Part shown: in pieces, positions 26,637-34,994 of the stretch
Layout: every line of letters starts with the position of its first letter
Numbering within the stretch: the stretch's first letter is position 1
Position numbers and translations under genes: made by a program
NCBI GenBank assembly: GCA_028697715.1
Contig: JAQVDS010000010.1
Span: 1-64,000 of the forward strand
Origin: Acidithiobacillus sp.
GTDB lineage: Bacteria; Pseudomonadota; Gammaproteobacteria; Acidithiobacillales; Acidithiobacillaceae
Reading direction: 5' to 3'
DNA: 64,000 bases
The notes under the pieces: generated by a model
Databases searched by the model: none
Told to the model about the DNA's origin: nothing
The model's input: only the letters and a program-made list of their open reading frames with translations

Positions 26637-26991
26637 CAGGATGGGGATTTCCCGGGCCTGGATAACGTCTTCGTCGAGCGGCTATGGCGGAGCGTCAAAT
26701 ACGAAGATGTGTACCTGAAGGCCTATGATGGTGTGCCGGAACTGCTGATAGGGCCCACGGAATATTTCGAGTTCTACAACAGCCGCCGTCCCCATCAATC
26801 CCTGGGGTACGCTACCCCCGACCAAATCTATCGATCCGATATGGGTGGCGGAGCCTGTATCGTGGATAAGTATCCGAAGCCGGATCAACAGTCCGGTGAG
26901 GAAAACCTGGGACAGCGCCAATCCACTGCGACTGAAAAGGCCAGTACTAGCTTAAACTAGACAAAATTTTGTCTTGACAGTGGGGTCCACC
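26637..26991 (+). pseudogene. IS3-family transposase C-terminal relic with IS end
   Basis: The frame reads GLDNVFVERLWRSVKYEDVY, LKAYDGVPELLIGP, and YNSRRPHQSLGYATPDQIYR. This is the end of the DDE domain of IS3-type OrfB; its stop is at 26958-26960. The sequence gtcttgacagtggggtccac (26971-26990) matches the usual IS3 terminal repeat reading TGGACCCC inward. The left part of the element is missing. Confidence 0.82.
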
Positions 26992-27026
26992 ACAGAAGAG
27001 TTCTGACAAATTCTTTATTTTTCAAG

Positions 27027-27111
27027 TGGTGCCCAAGGCCGGACTCGAACCGGCACGGCATAAGCCGAGGGATTTTAAGTCCCTTGCGTCTACCGATTTC
27101 GCCACTTGGGC
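27027..27111 (-). tRNA. tRNA-Leu (UAA)
   Basis: On the minus strand, GCCCAAG (27111-27105) pairs with CTTGGGC (27037-27031), with encoded CCA at 27029-27027. The anticodon loop CTTAAAA between GGGA and TCCC gives anticodon TAA. A long variable arm (CTCGGCTTATGCCG) is typical of tRNA-Leu. It lies about 35 bp beyond the right end of the mercury-island debris. Confidence 0.95.
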
Positions 27112-27180
27112 AGAGTAAGTGAGTATAGCAGTGCGTCGAGCGTTTGTCCTTGCTCTTGCCGCCGCTTGCGGGAGCTGCGT

Positions 27181-27573
27181 CTATGCTGCCTGATCGAGTA
27201 ATAGACGCGCTTGTTCAGCAACCGCTCGATCGCCGTCCTGCGCCGCTTTTTGCCACCAGTAAATCGCTTGATCCATGTTTTTCTGGACACCCCAACCATG
27301 CGCGTACGCGGTTCCAAGCTGCAACTGCGCGGCAGCGTCGAGATTTTCTGCCGCTTTCCGCCACCAGAAAACAGCGAGCTGCAAATTTTGCGGCACCCCG
27401 TCGCCCGCAGCGTAAGCCAGACCTAGCTCATACTGGGCTGGTCCGTATCCAAGTTGTGCTGAGCGTTGCAGCTGCTCGATTTTTGCAGCACTCAAAGAGG
27501 TACCTGCAGCAAGGCTACCAAGTGGAGCAATGGTGACAAGGGCTGCGGTCAAAAGTAGGACTTTGTATTTCAT
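27181..27573 (-). CDS. Exported Sel1-repeat protein
   Basis: A 130-aa protein with a signal peptide (MKYKVLLLTAALVTIAPLGS, then LAA). It has two Sel1-like repeats, at about residues 40-75 (AQYELGLAYAAGDGVPQNLQ) and 76-112 (LQLGTAYAHGWGVQKNMDQA). Sel1 repeats form helical scaffolds for protein binding. The start at 27573 gives the signal peptide; the longer frame does not. Function unknown. Confidence 0.85.
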   Translation of the reverse strand: MKYKVLLLTAALVTIAPLGSLAAGTSLSAAKIEQLQRSAQLGYGPAQYELGLAYAAGDGVPQNLQLAVFWWRKAAENLDAAAQLQLGTAYAHGWGVQKNMDQAIYWWQKAAQDGDRAVAEQARLLLDQAA

Positions 27574-27643
27574 GGCTACCTGATATCTGCGGCTTGCTAT
27601 GGCGTAAGAGTACCACAGCGCAGCGGAGTTCCAGATATGCGAA

Positions 27644-27661
27644 GGGGGCCGATTGGCCCCC
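27644..27661 (-). terminator. Hairpin downstream of the acid-shock-like gene
   Basis: A perfect 7-bp GC stem, gggggcc (27644-27650) with ggccccc (27655-27661), 4-nt loop. It lies 30 bp past the stop of the leftward gene; the T-tail is poor (TTCGC), so termination is only probable. Confidence 0.5.
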
Positions 27662-27693
27662 ATGCATGCTTCTTTAACTTTACTGCGCGGAGA

Positions 27694-27963
27694 TTAGCCC
27701 GCCTTGGCTTCGGCCTTCTTGGCTTCTACCTTCTTGGCGGGTGCCTTCTTTGCCTCTACCTTGTGCTCAGGAGCCTTCTTCATGGCTTTCTTCATTGGGG
27801 CCTTATGCTCGGCTTTCTTCATTTCCTTCTTCACGGGAGCCTTGTGAGCTTCCATCTTGGCAGCCGGCTTCTCGGGAGCGGCGGGGGTGGTGGCAGCAAA
27901 TGCGCTGGAGACGGCAAACAAAGAGGCCAAAGCAACGACGATAGCGGAAGTTTTTACAGACAT
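27694..27963 (-). CDS. Lys/Ala-rich exported protein, acid-shock (Asr)-like composition
   Basis: An 89-aa protein with a signal peptide (MSVKTSAIVVALASLFAVSS, then AFA). The mature part is almost only K, A, E, P, M and H in tandem variants such as KKAEHKAPMKKA and EAKKAPAKKVEA. This matches the character of Asr-type acid-shock proteins, which are basic, periplasmic and rich in Lys and Ala, but homology cannot be judged from such a composition. GGAGAAG precedes the ATG. A periplasmic buffering or acid-tolerance role is plausible in an acidophile. Confidence 0.75.
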   Translation of the reverse strand: MSVKTSAIVVALASLFAVSSAFAATTPAAPEKPAAKMEAHKAPVKKEMKKAEHKAPMKKAMKKAPEHKVEAKKAPAKKVEAKKAEAKAG

Positions 27964-28161
27964 GATACTTCTCCTTAAAAGGTTAGGTTGAACTGCGATG
28001 TTTTCTTAGCAATCAGCATGCCAATTTTTTATACCTATAAAAAACATAGAGATACGGTATTATCCCGATAAACGATGGCTTGGTTCTTGTTGGGACGTCC
28101 CGACGGATTCTTCGTGTGCCGTGCTAACATTTTGAAAAGATTGTGTAATCTTGTTGTCAGA

Positions 28162-29964
28162 TCACGACGTGGCGATTTTGGGCTGTGGGTGTTCATCCAG
28201 GGATTGCAGGCTGGCGAAATGGCGATACACGGTAGAGTTGTGTAGCAGATTTGCGTGGTCGCCAATCGCCGTGATGCGCCCGGCTTCCAGCACTACGATA
28301 CGGTCGGCATCACGAATGGTTGCCAGACGATGCGCGGCAACCAGGGTGGTGCGACCGCGAATCAGTTCGGCCAAAGCTTCCTGTATCAGACGCTCATTTT
28401 CAGCATCGAGGGCGCTGGTGGCCTCGTCCAGAATCAGAATGCGCGGATTGCGGAGCAGGGCACGAGCAATGGCAATGCGTTGCCGTTGTCCGCCCGACAG
28501 CGTGATTCCCTTCTCGCCGACATGGGTGTGCATGCCCTCGGGCAAACGTTCGACAAACTCGTCGACGCGTGCAGCCCGCATGGCGGCCTGCAAGGCAGAA
28601 GCCGGGGCGCCAGGTTGGGCGAGTCGGATATTATCAGCGACGCTGAGCGAGAAAATGGCCGGGTGTTGGGGAACGATCGCAATTTGCTGGCGCAGATCGT
28701 GTACGCGCATTTGGCTGATATCTTGGCCATCGAGTAGTATCTGTCCTTGCGTTGGCGCGTAATGGCGCAGTAATAGGTCGAAAAACGTGCTTTTACCGGC
28801 CCCGGAGGCGCCAACCAGCGCCAGATGTTCGCCTGCCTCGATGATCAGGTCGATATTTTCAAGGGTGGCGATATCACTGCGGCTGGGATAAGAAAAATAT
28901 ACTTGGGCAAAACGCAGGCTGGCAGCCGAGGGCGATGCCGTCACAGGACTTTCTGTCGCCCTTTGCGCTGGCGACTCCTCCGGTTCCTGCTCCAGGAGTG
29001 CGAGCAGGCGCTCGATGGCACCGAGTAGCCGTCCCAATTGTCCCCACAAGCTGCCTAGGGAAGACAGGGCGGAGGTGGCAAACATGGCGTAGATCAGGAA
29101 GGCGGTGAGCCCACCGATACTGCCGCGATGATGCAGAATTCGCCAGCCGCCCAGATAGAGCATGCCCGCCAAAAGGAGAAAAATGAGAAACCCACTCAGC
29201 AAGGATGCTCCCGCCTGTACCTTGATACGAGCACGTACCTGTTGCAAAACGCCTTGAATACCTGCCCGATAGGTATCCTTGGCGGCATTTTCGCGCGTCA
29301 ATGCCTGCACTGTGCGGATGGCATTGATGCTTTCCTCGGTGTGAGACGAGAGATCCGCAAGGTAGTCCTGCTCCAGGCGACTATATTTGCGTTGCAAGCG
29401 TCCAGAACGCAGATTGACCCAGACGAGTGGCGGCACCACGATGACCACCGGCAGGACGAGGATGGGGGCGGTAACCAACATCATGATCAAAGAGCCGATC
29501 AACGTCAGCCCGTGCTGTAAAGCCCCGCCCAGTACCCCGGCCAGGCCAAAGCGCAGGATGGTGACGTCACTGCTCAGCCGCGAAATCACCTCGCCGGTGC
29601 GGAACTTCTCGTAAAACAGGGCGGGCAGATGCACCGCATGGGCAAAAACCCGTTCCCGCAGATCGGCAACCACCTTTTGCCCGATCCAGGTTGCCAGCGC
29701 CTCGCGTGCGGCACGGGCGGCAGTGGTGAAGATGCCGAGCAGCAACAGGGCCAGGCTGGCCAGGAGCAAAACCCGGGCGTTGTCAAAGCCGTGATCGAGA
29801 AGGTATCGTGCCCCCTGGGGCAGAACAAGGGTACCTGCCGCACTCAACAACAAGGCGATGGCGTAGAGAATCAATAACCAGACTCGTGGACGCAGGAAAG
29901 GCAGTAGCGCAAAGAGTGCATGCCAGTTTTTGCTAGTTGGGCGCTGCCACGGATTGCCGGCCAT
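28162..29964 (-). CDS. MsbA-type ABC exporter (fused membrane and ATPase domains)
   Basis: A 600-aa half-transporter. Six membrane helices lie at residues about 20-305 and the ATPase domain at about 345-590. The ATPase has Walker A GASGAGKST, Q-loop region VPQHPAIFS, signature LSGGQRQRIAIARALL, Walker B ILILDEATSALD and the switch His in AAHRLAT. The ATG at 29964 follows AGGAG with a 6-base spacer; the longer frame lacks a ribosome site. It probably exports a lipid, peptide or drug as a homodimer. A tandem partner gene is absent. Confidence 0.92.
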   Translation of the reverse strand: MAGNPWQRPTSKNWHALFALLPFLRPRVWLLILYAIALLLSAAGTLVLPQGARYLLDHGFDNARVLLLASLALLLLGIFTTAARAAREALATWIGQKVVADLRERVFAHAVHLPALFYEKFRTGEVISRLSSDVTILRFGLAGVLGGALQHGLTLIGSLIMMLVTAPILVLPVVIVVPPLVWVNLRSGRLQRKYSRLEQDYLADLSSHTEESINAIRTVQALTRENAAKDTYRAGIQGVLQQVRARIKVQAGASLLSGFLIFLLLAGMLYLGGWRILHHRGSIGGLTAFLIYAMFATSALSSLGSLWGQLGRLLGAIERLLALLEQEPEESPAQRATESPVTASPSAASLRFAQVYFSYPSRSDIATLENIDLIIEAGEHLALVGASGAGKSTFFDLLLRHYAPTQGQILLDGQDISQMRVHDLRQQIAIVPQHPAIFSLSVADNIRLAQPGAPASALQAAMRAARVDEFVERLPEGMHTHVGEKGITLSGGQRQRIAIARALLRNPRILILDEATSALDAENERLIQEALAELIRGRTTLVAAHRLATIRDADRIVVLEAGRITAIGDHANLLHNSTVYRHFASLQSLDEHPQPKIATS

Positions 29965-30086
29965 TCTTGCTCCTGCAGGTAATGGAATGGGCATGATAGC
30001 CAATTTGCCAGGTCCTTGCCGCCTTGTGGAACCGCTGGGCTTGGTTACGGTCAAAGCCGTAGGTTTTGTGAGAGTGGAGGTTTTTC

Positions 30087-30650
30087 ATGCAGAAACATAC
30101 TTCAAGGGCCATCAAGGCCGCACTCGCTGTGGGTTTGGCCGGTACTTTGTTGGCAAGTGGCCTGGCCGTTGCCGCACCCTACATGCTGGTGGATGGTAAA
30201 ACGGTTCCGGTGCATGTAGAACAAAAAACCATGCACGTTCCCGGCGGCGTCATTCATATTGAAAGCATCAGCTATGGCAGCGGACCGCAGGCGCAGGTAG
30301 CCTTTCACTCCCTGAATGCCGCCCAGGCAGAAGCGTTGATGCAGCAGAATGCCTTGCAGATGCGGCAAATACAGGTCGCCATGGAGCAACAGATGGCGAT
30401 GATGAACCAAATGATGCGGGCCGCCTTTGCCATGCCCGGGCTGCCAATGGTGCAAGCGCCTGTACCAGTGCTTTTCCCGTTGCTCGGTATCCCGTCGGCT
30501 CCGACAGGGGTGGCGCCGGCGCCGTCTCCCAAAGCCCAGCAGGTACAGCCGTCTGGCGTTGCGCCGTGGCAGCAGGGCATGTACCAGGTTCATTGGCAAA
30601 CACTTTCGACGGAGCAGGGCAAAAGCAGCAATCCCAAGATTCCGCTCTGA
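30087..30650 (+). CDS. Exported Met/Gln-rich protein of unknown function
   Basis: A 187-aa protein with a signal peptide (IKAALAVGLAGTLLASGLAV then AA). A small beta-like N-terminal part (MLVDGKTVPVHVEQKTMHVP) is followed by a Met- and Gln-dense helix (residues about 80-115, with MEQQMAMMNQMMRAAF) and a Pro-rich C-terminus. Met-rich exported proteins can bind copper(I) or silver, but this is only a composition-based idea. The gene stands alone between the divergent ABC exporter and a terminator. Confidence 0.75.
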   Translation: MQKHTSRAIKAALAVGLAGTLLASGLAVAAPYMLVDGKTVPVHVEQKTMHVPGGVIHIESISYGSGPQAQVAFHSLNAAQAEALMQQNALQMRQIQVAMEQQMAMMNQMMRAAFAMPGLPMVQAPVPVLFPLLGIPSAPTGVAPAPSPKAQQVQPSGVAPWQQGMYQVHWQTLSTEQGKSSNPKIPL

Positions 30651-30680
30651 CCTGCATTTAGCGATCTGTGTTGATTGCAA

Positions 30681-30703
30681 AACGGCGCCCGTAAGGCGCC
30701 GTT
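30681..30703. terminator. Bidirectional terminator
   Basis: A perfect 9-bp stem aacggcgcc (30681-30689) with ggcgccgtt (30695-30703), loop cgtaa, flanked by A-run and T-run. It serves the exported-protein gene and the convergent SDR gene. Confidence 0.9.
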
Positions 30704-30723
30704 TTTGCTTGCGTGGTTGCTGA

Positions 30724-31464
30724 CTAGTGGCGAACCACCTTGTCTACGCGGGCCTGATCCCGAGGTTTGATGACCAGACGATCGATGTTCACATGCTCGG
30801 GCAGAGACACTACCCAACGAATGGCCTCAGCAATGTCTTCCGCCACCAGCGGGGTCATGCCTTCGTATACGGCCTTGGCCGCTTTCGCGTCGCCAGCAAA
30901 GCGCACCAGGGAAAATTCCGTCTCTACCAGTCCAGGATCAATCTCGGTGACGCGAATTGGCTGTCCCAACCATTCCAGGCGCATGGTTTCGCTGATGGCC
31001 CGTACCGCATGTTTGCAAGCGGTGTACCCGGCACCTCCCGCATAGGTTTCCTCGCCAGCCACCGAGCCGATGTTGATGACCGTGGCAGCAGGGGACTGCT
31101 GTAGCCGTGGCCAGAGAGCGCGAGTAACCCGAGCCAGCCCAAGAACATTGCTCTGATACATCTGCAGCCAATGTTCCTCGTCGAACTCCACCAGCGTTTC
31201 CTTTCCGAGGGCGCCACCGGCATTGTTCACCAGTACATCGACCGGGATATCGATCTGCGCGGCAAAAGCAGCGACAGACGCGCTGGAGGTGACATCCAGC
31301 TCCAGAGGCATTCCACCATATTCGCGGGCGATTTTTTCCAGGCGCTCGCGCCGCCGCGCCGCCAGAATCACGTGATAGCCAGCTGCACTGAGCACTTGAA
31401 CAGTGGCAGCGCCAATGCCGGAGGAGGCGCCGGTCACTACAGCGGTCTTTTGTCGTTCGTTCAT
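30724..31464 (-). CDS. Short-chain dehydrogenase/reductase
   Basis: A 246-aa classical SDR. The NAD(P) motif is TGASSGIG (residues 11-18), with Arg residues after strand 2 (AARRRERL) suggesting NADP(H). It also has NNAGGALG, a catalytic Ser in NIGSVAGEE, and YTACK for the Tyr-Lys pair. The sequence resembles the YdfG group (3-hydroxy acid or serine dehydrogenase). The precise substrate is unknown. Confidence 0.9.
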   Translation of the reverse strand: MNERQKTAVVTGASSGIGAATVQVLSAAGYHVILAARRRERLEKIAREYGGMPLELDVTSSASVAAFAAQIDIPVDVLVNNAGGALGKETLVEFDEEHWLQMYQSNVLGLARVTRALWPRLQQSPAATVINIGSVAGEETYAGGAGYTACKHAVRAISETMRLEWLGQPIRVTEIDPGLVETEFSLVRFAGDAKAAKAVYEGMTPLVAEDIAEAIRWVVSLPEHVNIDRLVIKPRDQARVDKVVRH

Positions 31465-31651
31465 GGATACTCCTTATAGATTTTCGGTGGGTCGGTGGCG
31501 GCCCCGGCAACAAAGTGGGGCCCTGACTCAACGCTAATTAGTGTAGCACAGGACAGAGAGCGGTTCTTTGCGTCGTAGTTTAGGATCTGCAGATTTTTCT
31601 GCCAGGCCTGGAATGGGCTACCATGCGCGCTTTCGTTTTGAAGCCTCTGCC

Positions 31652-32263
31652 ATGCATTTTTCCTTGTTTTTGGACATCTTCAATTTCATCGGCATTTTCG
31701 TCTTTGCCGTGAGTGGCGCTATGCGCGGCGTTCGCGCCGGTCTGGATATTTTTGGGATTGTGGTATTGGCCGTGGTTACGGCGGTGTCCGGAGGAATCGT
31801 GCGGGATGTCCTGATCGGCGCGATTCCGCCGCAATCTATCCGTGACTGGCACGGCATCGCCTTGGCGGTAGTGGCGGGCTTGTTGGTGTTTTTCTTTCAT
31901 CGGCTGTTTGAACGCATGCAATATCCGGTCTTGCTGTTTGATGCCGCGGGTCTGGGGTTGTTTGCCGTTACTGGAACGCAAAAGGCGCTGGACTATGGGT
32001 TGGCGCCGGAGATGGCGGCCGTACTGGGCATGATCAGCGGCATCGGCGGTGGCATGGTGCGCGACGTGCTGACGGCACAAGTCCCCGTCGTCTTGCGCGG
32101 TGATATCTATGCGTCGGCCGCACTGCTCGGTGCCATCCTGCTGCTCGGCGGTGACTGGCTGCAGCTTCCGGCGTGGCTCAGTCTTCTGCTTGGGGCTTCC
32201 TGTACCTTTGTTCTGCGTACGCTCAGCATCTATCGCCACTGGACCCTGCCACATCCTCGCTAG
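31652..32263 (+). CDS. UPF0126/TRIC-type membrane protein
   Basis: A 203-aa, seven-helix membrane protein with two similar halves. Each carries the glycine motif GGxxRDVL: SGGIVRDVLIGAIPP near residue 45 and GGGMVRDVLTAQVP near residue 130. These define the UPF0126 family, prokaryotic relatives of TRIC cation channels. The start at 31652 (MHFSLFLDIFNFIG) matches family length; an upstream Met at 31613 is possible. Confidence 0.9.
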   Translation: MHFSLFLDIFNFIGIFVFAVSGAMRGVRAGLDIFGIVVLAVVTAVSGGIVRDVLIGAIPPQSIRDWHGIALAVVAGLLVFFFHRLFERMQYPVLLFDAAGLGLFAVTGTQKALDYGLAPEMAAVLGMISGIGGGMVRDVLTAQVPVVLRGDIYASAALLGAILLLGGDWLQLPAWLSLLLGASCTFVLRTLSIYRHWTLPHPR

Positions 32264-32297
32264 ATTTTTGCCAGAGCGCTTGCATTCCTCGTGAATA

Positions 32298-32313
32298 CTG
32301 TATAAAAATACAG
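32298..32313 (+). promoter_or_regulatory. SOS box (LexA operator)
   Basis: The sequence CTGTATAAAAATACAG fits the gammaproteobacterial SOS consensus CTGT-N8-ACAG perfectly in its arms. It lies 38 bp before the lexA start and should make the lexA-imuA-imuB-dnaE2 operon autoregulated. Confidence 0.95.
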
Positions 32314-32335
32314 TTACTGGTTACGGAGGATGCTT

Positions 32336-32944
32336 GTGGAAGCTCTGACACATCGGCAACAGCAAATTTTGCAATGGATTCAAGAGCAAATTGCCAAGCA
32401 TGGCCTGCCCCCTACACGGGCCGAGCTACAGGAGGCCTTTCACTTCCGTTCCCCCAACGCTGCTGAAAGTCATGTGCGTACCTTGGCCCGCAAGGGATAT
32501 TTGGTCTTGCAGGAGGGCCGGGCGCGCGGCATTCGTCTGGTCAGCGAGCTGATCGAAGAAAGCGGCTTGCCCCTCATTGGCCGGGTACCCGCAGGTGCCC
32601 CGATTCTGGCCGAGGGCCAGCAGGAAGGGCGTTTGCCTATCGATCCACAACTCTTTCCGGGCGCGGACTATCTTCTGCGCGTACAAGGAATGAGTATGCG
32701 CGATGCGGGCATCCTTGATGGCGATATTCTTGCTGTGCAGCAATGCAGTGAAGCACACAATGGGCAAGTGGTGGTGGCTCGTGTGGATGGTGAAGTTACC
32801 GTCAAGCGCTGGCGTAAGGATGGACACCAGGTATTTTTATTGCCGGAAAATCCGGATTTTTCTCCCATAGAAGTCGATTTGCGTAAGCAGGATCTCCGCC
32901 TGGAAGGATTGGTGGTGGGATTGCTTCGTTTAGGAGGTCTGTGA
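32336..32944 (+). CDS. lexA: SOS repressor LexA
   Basis: A 202-aa repressor, the same length as E. coli LexA. The winged helix has PPTRAELQEAFHFRSPNAAE. The autocleavage site is Ala-Gly in RVPAGAPI (about residues 86-87), with Ser120 in GMSMRDAG and a Lys in EVTVKRW as the catalytic dyad. The GTG at 32336 aligns with the E. coli start and has GGAGG six bases upstream; an ATG at 32330 lacks spacing. It is the first gene of an SOS mutagenesis operon. Confidence 0.97.
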   Translation: MEALTHRQQQILQWIQEQIAKHGLPPTRAELQEAFHFRSPNAAESHVRTLARKGYLVLQEGRARGIRLVSELIEESGLPLIGRVPAGAPILAEGQQEGRLPIDPQLFPGADYLLRVQGMSMRDAGILDGDILAVQQCSEAHNGQVVVARVDGEVTVKRWRKDGHQVFLLPENPDFSPIEVDLRKQDLRLEGLVVGLLRLGGL

Positions 32945-33573
32945 TGAAAACTGCTGTCGAAGAACTGTTAGCCCGTCATCCACAGCGTTTGTGGCGCGCC
33001 GAAGCCGGAAAGCCTGGGCGTCAGAAGCATCTGCAAGATCCCGGGCACAGCGAAGTGCGCGATTTGCTGGGTGGCTGGCCTCGCAGGGCCATTACCGAAA
33101 TCCATAGTCAGGTAGAAGGTATCGGTGAACTCCGCCTGCTTCTGCCCACCATCGCTGCCTTGAGCCAGCAAGAAAAACGTTGGGTACTCTGGTGTCTACC
33201 GCCGTATATTCCGTACGCGCCAGCCCTGGCGGCGGCAGGCGTACACTTGGAGCGAATGCTGGTAATCCATCCACGCCAGCGTCAGGATCAGCTATGGACG
33301 CTGGAGTCGGCTCTGCGATCGGGTACCTGCAGCGCTGTACTGGCTTGGCCACCGGCGTTGGAGGAAGCAGCCCAACGGCGTCTGCAACTCGCTGCGGAGA
33401 CCGGCAACAGCATGGGTTTTTTCTTTTATCGGGATGTCGTGAGCCAGCGTAGTCCGGCTGCCTTGCGCCTGCGACTGCAGCCCGCTGGTGAGCACACGCG
33501 GGTACAGGTGGAAAAGCGTCGCGGTGCTACGGTACCAGCAGTGGCCAATCTGGAATTGCCTCTGGCGATCTAA
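32944..33573 (+). CDS. imuA: Translesion-associated protein ImuA
   Basis: A 209-aa RecA/SulA-like protein. Typical segments are RAITEIHSQVEGIGELRLLL (degenerate P-loop region), LWCLPPYIPYAPALAAAGV, and SAVLAWPPALEEAAQRRLQL. The ATG overlaps the lexA stop (TGATG) and has AGGAGG upstream. ImuA accompanies ImuB and DnaE2 in induced mutagenesis, probably as an adaptor. Position and neighbours confirm the identity. Confidence 0.93.
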   Translation: MKTAVEELLARHPQRLWRAEAGKPGRQKHLQDPGHSEVRDLLGGWPRRAITEIHSQVEGIGELRLLLPTIAALSQQEKRWVLWCLPPYIPYAPALAAAGVHLERMLVIHPRQRQDQLWTLESALRSGTCSAVLAWPPALEEAAQRRLQLAAETGNSMGFFFYRDVVSQRSPAALRLRLQPAGEHTRVQVEKRRGATVPAVANLELPLAI

Positions 33574-33584
33574 GAGGATGCCTC

Positions 33585-34994
33585 ATGGCAGAGCAATGGC
33601 TCGCGGTGATTTTTCCCGCCCTGGCTGCGGAGTTGTGGAATCTTGACGGTACTCTGCCTGGTGTCTGGATCGCCGAGACCCGGCAGCGGGTATGGCAGAT
33701 GGATGCTGGGGCGGCAAACCAGGGTATTCAGATCGGCATGAGCGCTGCCCAGGCGCGTGCTCTGGCGCCGCAACTGCAGGTTATGCAGCGGGATGCAGAG
33801 CGCGAGTTCAATCTTCTCGACCGTTGCGCGCAACTGCTGTATGCCTGGGGACCGCAGGTGGTAGCCCTGCAGGAATGGCCGCACGCATTGGCCGTCGAGC
33901 TGCAAGGCAACTCGCGTTGGCGGGCAAGGCCCCAATCGCTGCTCCAGGCTATTCGTGAATTTGCTGGAGAACGGTTGCGGGTTCGTTTGGGCCTAGCACC
34001 CACGTCCCTGGCAGCGGCATTGTTGGCTTGGCAGGGAGAGGATGGGGAATTGTGTCACTGGCCCGCAGACCGCTCTTTTACAGAGTGCTGGCAGGAGATC
34101 CCCTTGAAACTTCTCCCCGCAAACAACATGCTGCACGTCCGCTGGGAAAGTCTGGGTCTTTATAGTTGCGGCGATTGGCTGCGCCTCGATCGGCGGGAGC
34201 GGGCGCTGCGTTTTGGGCCGGAATGGGAGAGCTTTTTGGACCGCCTGCGCGGAATAAGAGCAGACCCGCGTAGCCCTTGGCCCCTGCAGGAAGAGTTTGC
34301 GGTCGCCTTTCCTCTGCTGCAGGAAGTCTCTGATTGGCAAGGCTTACGCTTTCCCCTGCGGCGTGCCTTTCAAGAATTGCGTCTACGCTTGCGTCATCGG
34401 GCCAGCACGCGCTGGGAGCTTCTCTTGCAGGGGAGGGATGTACAATATCGTCAGTTGTTGCACAGTCGTGATCCTCTGACCAGTGCGGAGCTCTTTCTGC
34501 AGCTTTGGCGGGAGCGTCTGCAACGACATCCTTGGGGTTTTGCTGCTCGGCACCTGCAGCTGCGTGCCATGGATACGGAGAACTGGGCAGGAGAGCAGGG
34601 CGCGTTCTGGGAGCAGAATCTGCTGCGGGAGCAAGGGCAATTGCTGGATCGTTTGCGCGCCCGCCTGGGGGTGGATAGCATTTATCGTGTACGGCCCCGT
34701 GCGGATCATCGTCCGGAATACGCGTGGCATTCCGTCGTGCCGGAAGATTCAGAGACGAACACTGCTCTTCCCGATCTTCGCCCGCGCCCTCTGTGGTTGT
34801 TACCTGAGCCCATCCCGGTTTCTGTGCTGCATGAGCCAGAAACTACCGAACTGGAGCGGATCGAGGGTGGTTGGTGGGATGGTCACGACGTCAGTCGGGA
34901 TTATTTCCGTTGGCGACGGAGCGATGGGGCGGAGTGCTGGGTTTTCCGCGATCGCCGCTCTGCTAGATATTTTCTGCATGGATACTTTGCCTGA
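33585..34994 (+). CDS. imuB: Y-family-like translesion factor ImuB
   Basis: A 469-aa member of the Y-family polymerase fold that lacks the catalytic acidic residues (the N-terminus reads QWLAVIFPALAAELW rather than a DxD-type strand). It has GMSAAQARALAP, RVRLGLAPTSLAAALLAW and RFGPEWESFLDRLRGIRADP, typical of ImuB. It acts as a scaffold between the clamp, ImuA and DnaE2 rather than as a polymerase. It lies 11 bp after imuA and overlaps dnaE2 by 17 bp. Confidence 0.93.
   Translation: MAEQWLAVIFPALAAELWNLDGTLPGVWIAETRQRVWQMDAGAANQGIQIGMSAAQARALAPQLQVMQRDAEREFNLLDRCAQLLYAWGPQVVALQEWPHALAVELQGNSRWRARPQSLLQAIREFAGERLRVRLGLAPTSLAAALLAWQGEDGELCHWPADRSFTECWQEIPLKLLPANNMLHVRWESLGLYSCGDWLRLDRRERALRFGPEWESFLDRLRGIRADPRSPWPLQEEFAVAFPLLQEVSDWQGLRFPLRRAFQELRLRLRHRASTRWELLLQGRDVQYRQLLHSRDPLTSAELFLQLWRERLQRHPWGFAARHLQLRAMDTENWAGEQGAFWEQNLLREQGQLLDRLRARLGVDSIYRVRPRADHRPEYAWHSVVPEDSETNTALPDLRPRPLWLLPEPIPVSVLHEPETTELERIEGGWWDGHDVSRDYFRWRRSDGAECWVFRDRRSARYFLHGYFA

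Noticed and set aside
27090-27317. A 75-aa basic frame over tRNA-Leu and the Sel1 gene.
   Set aside because: It is antisense or out of frame to a tRNA and a real gene and has no family-like sequence.
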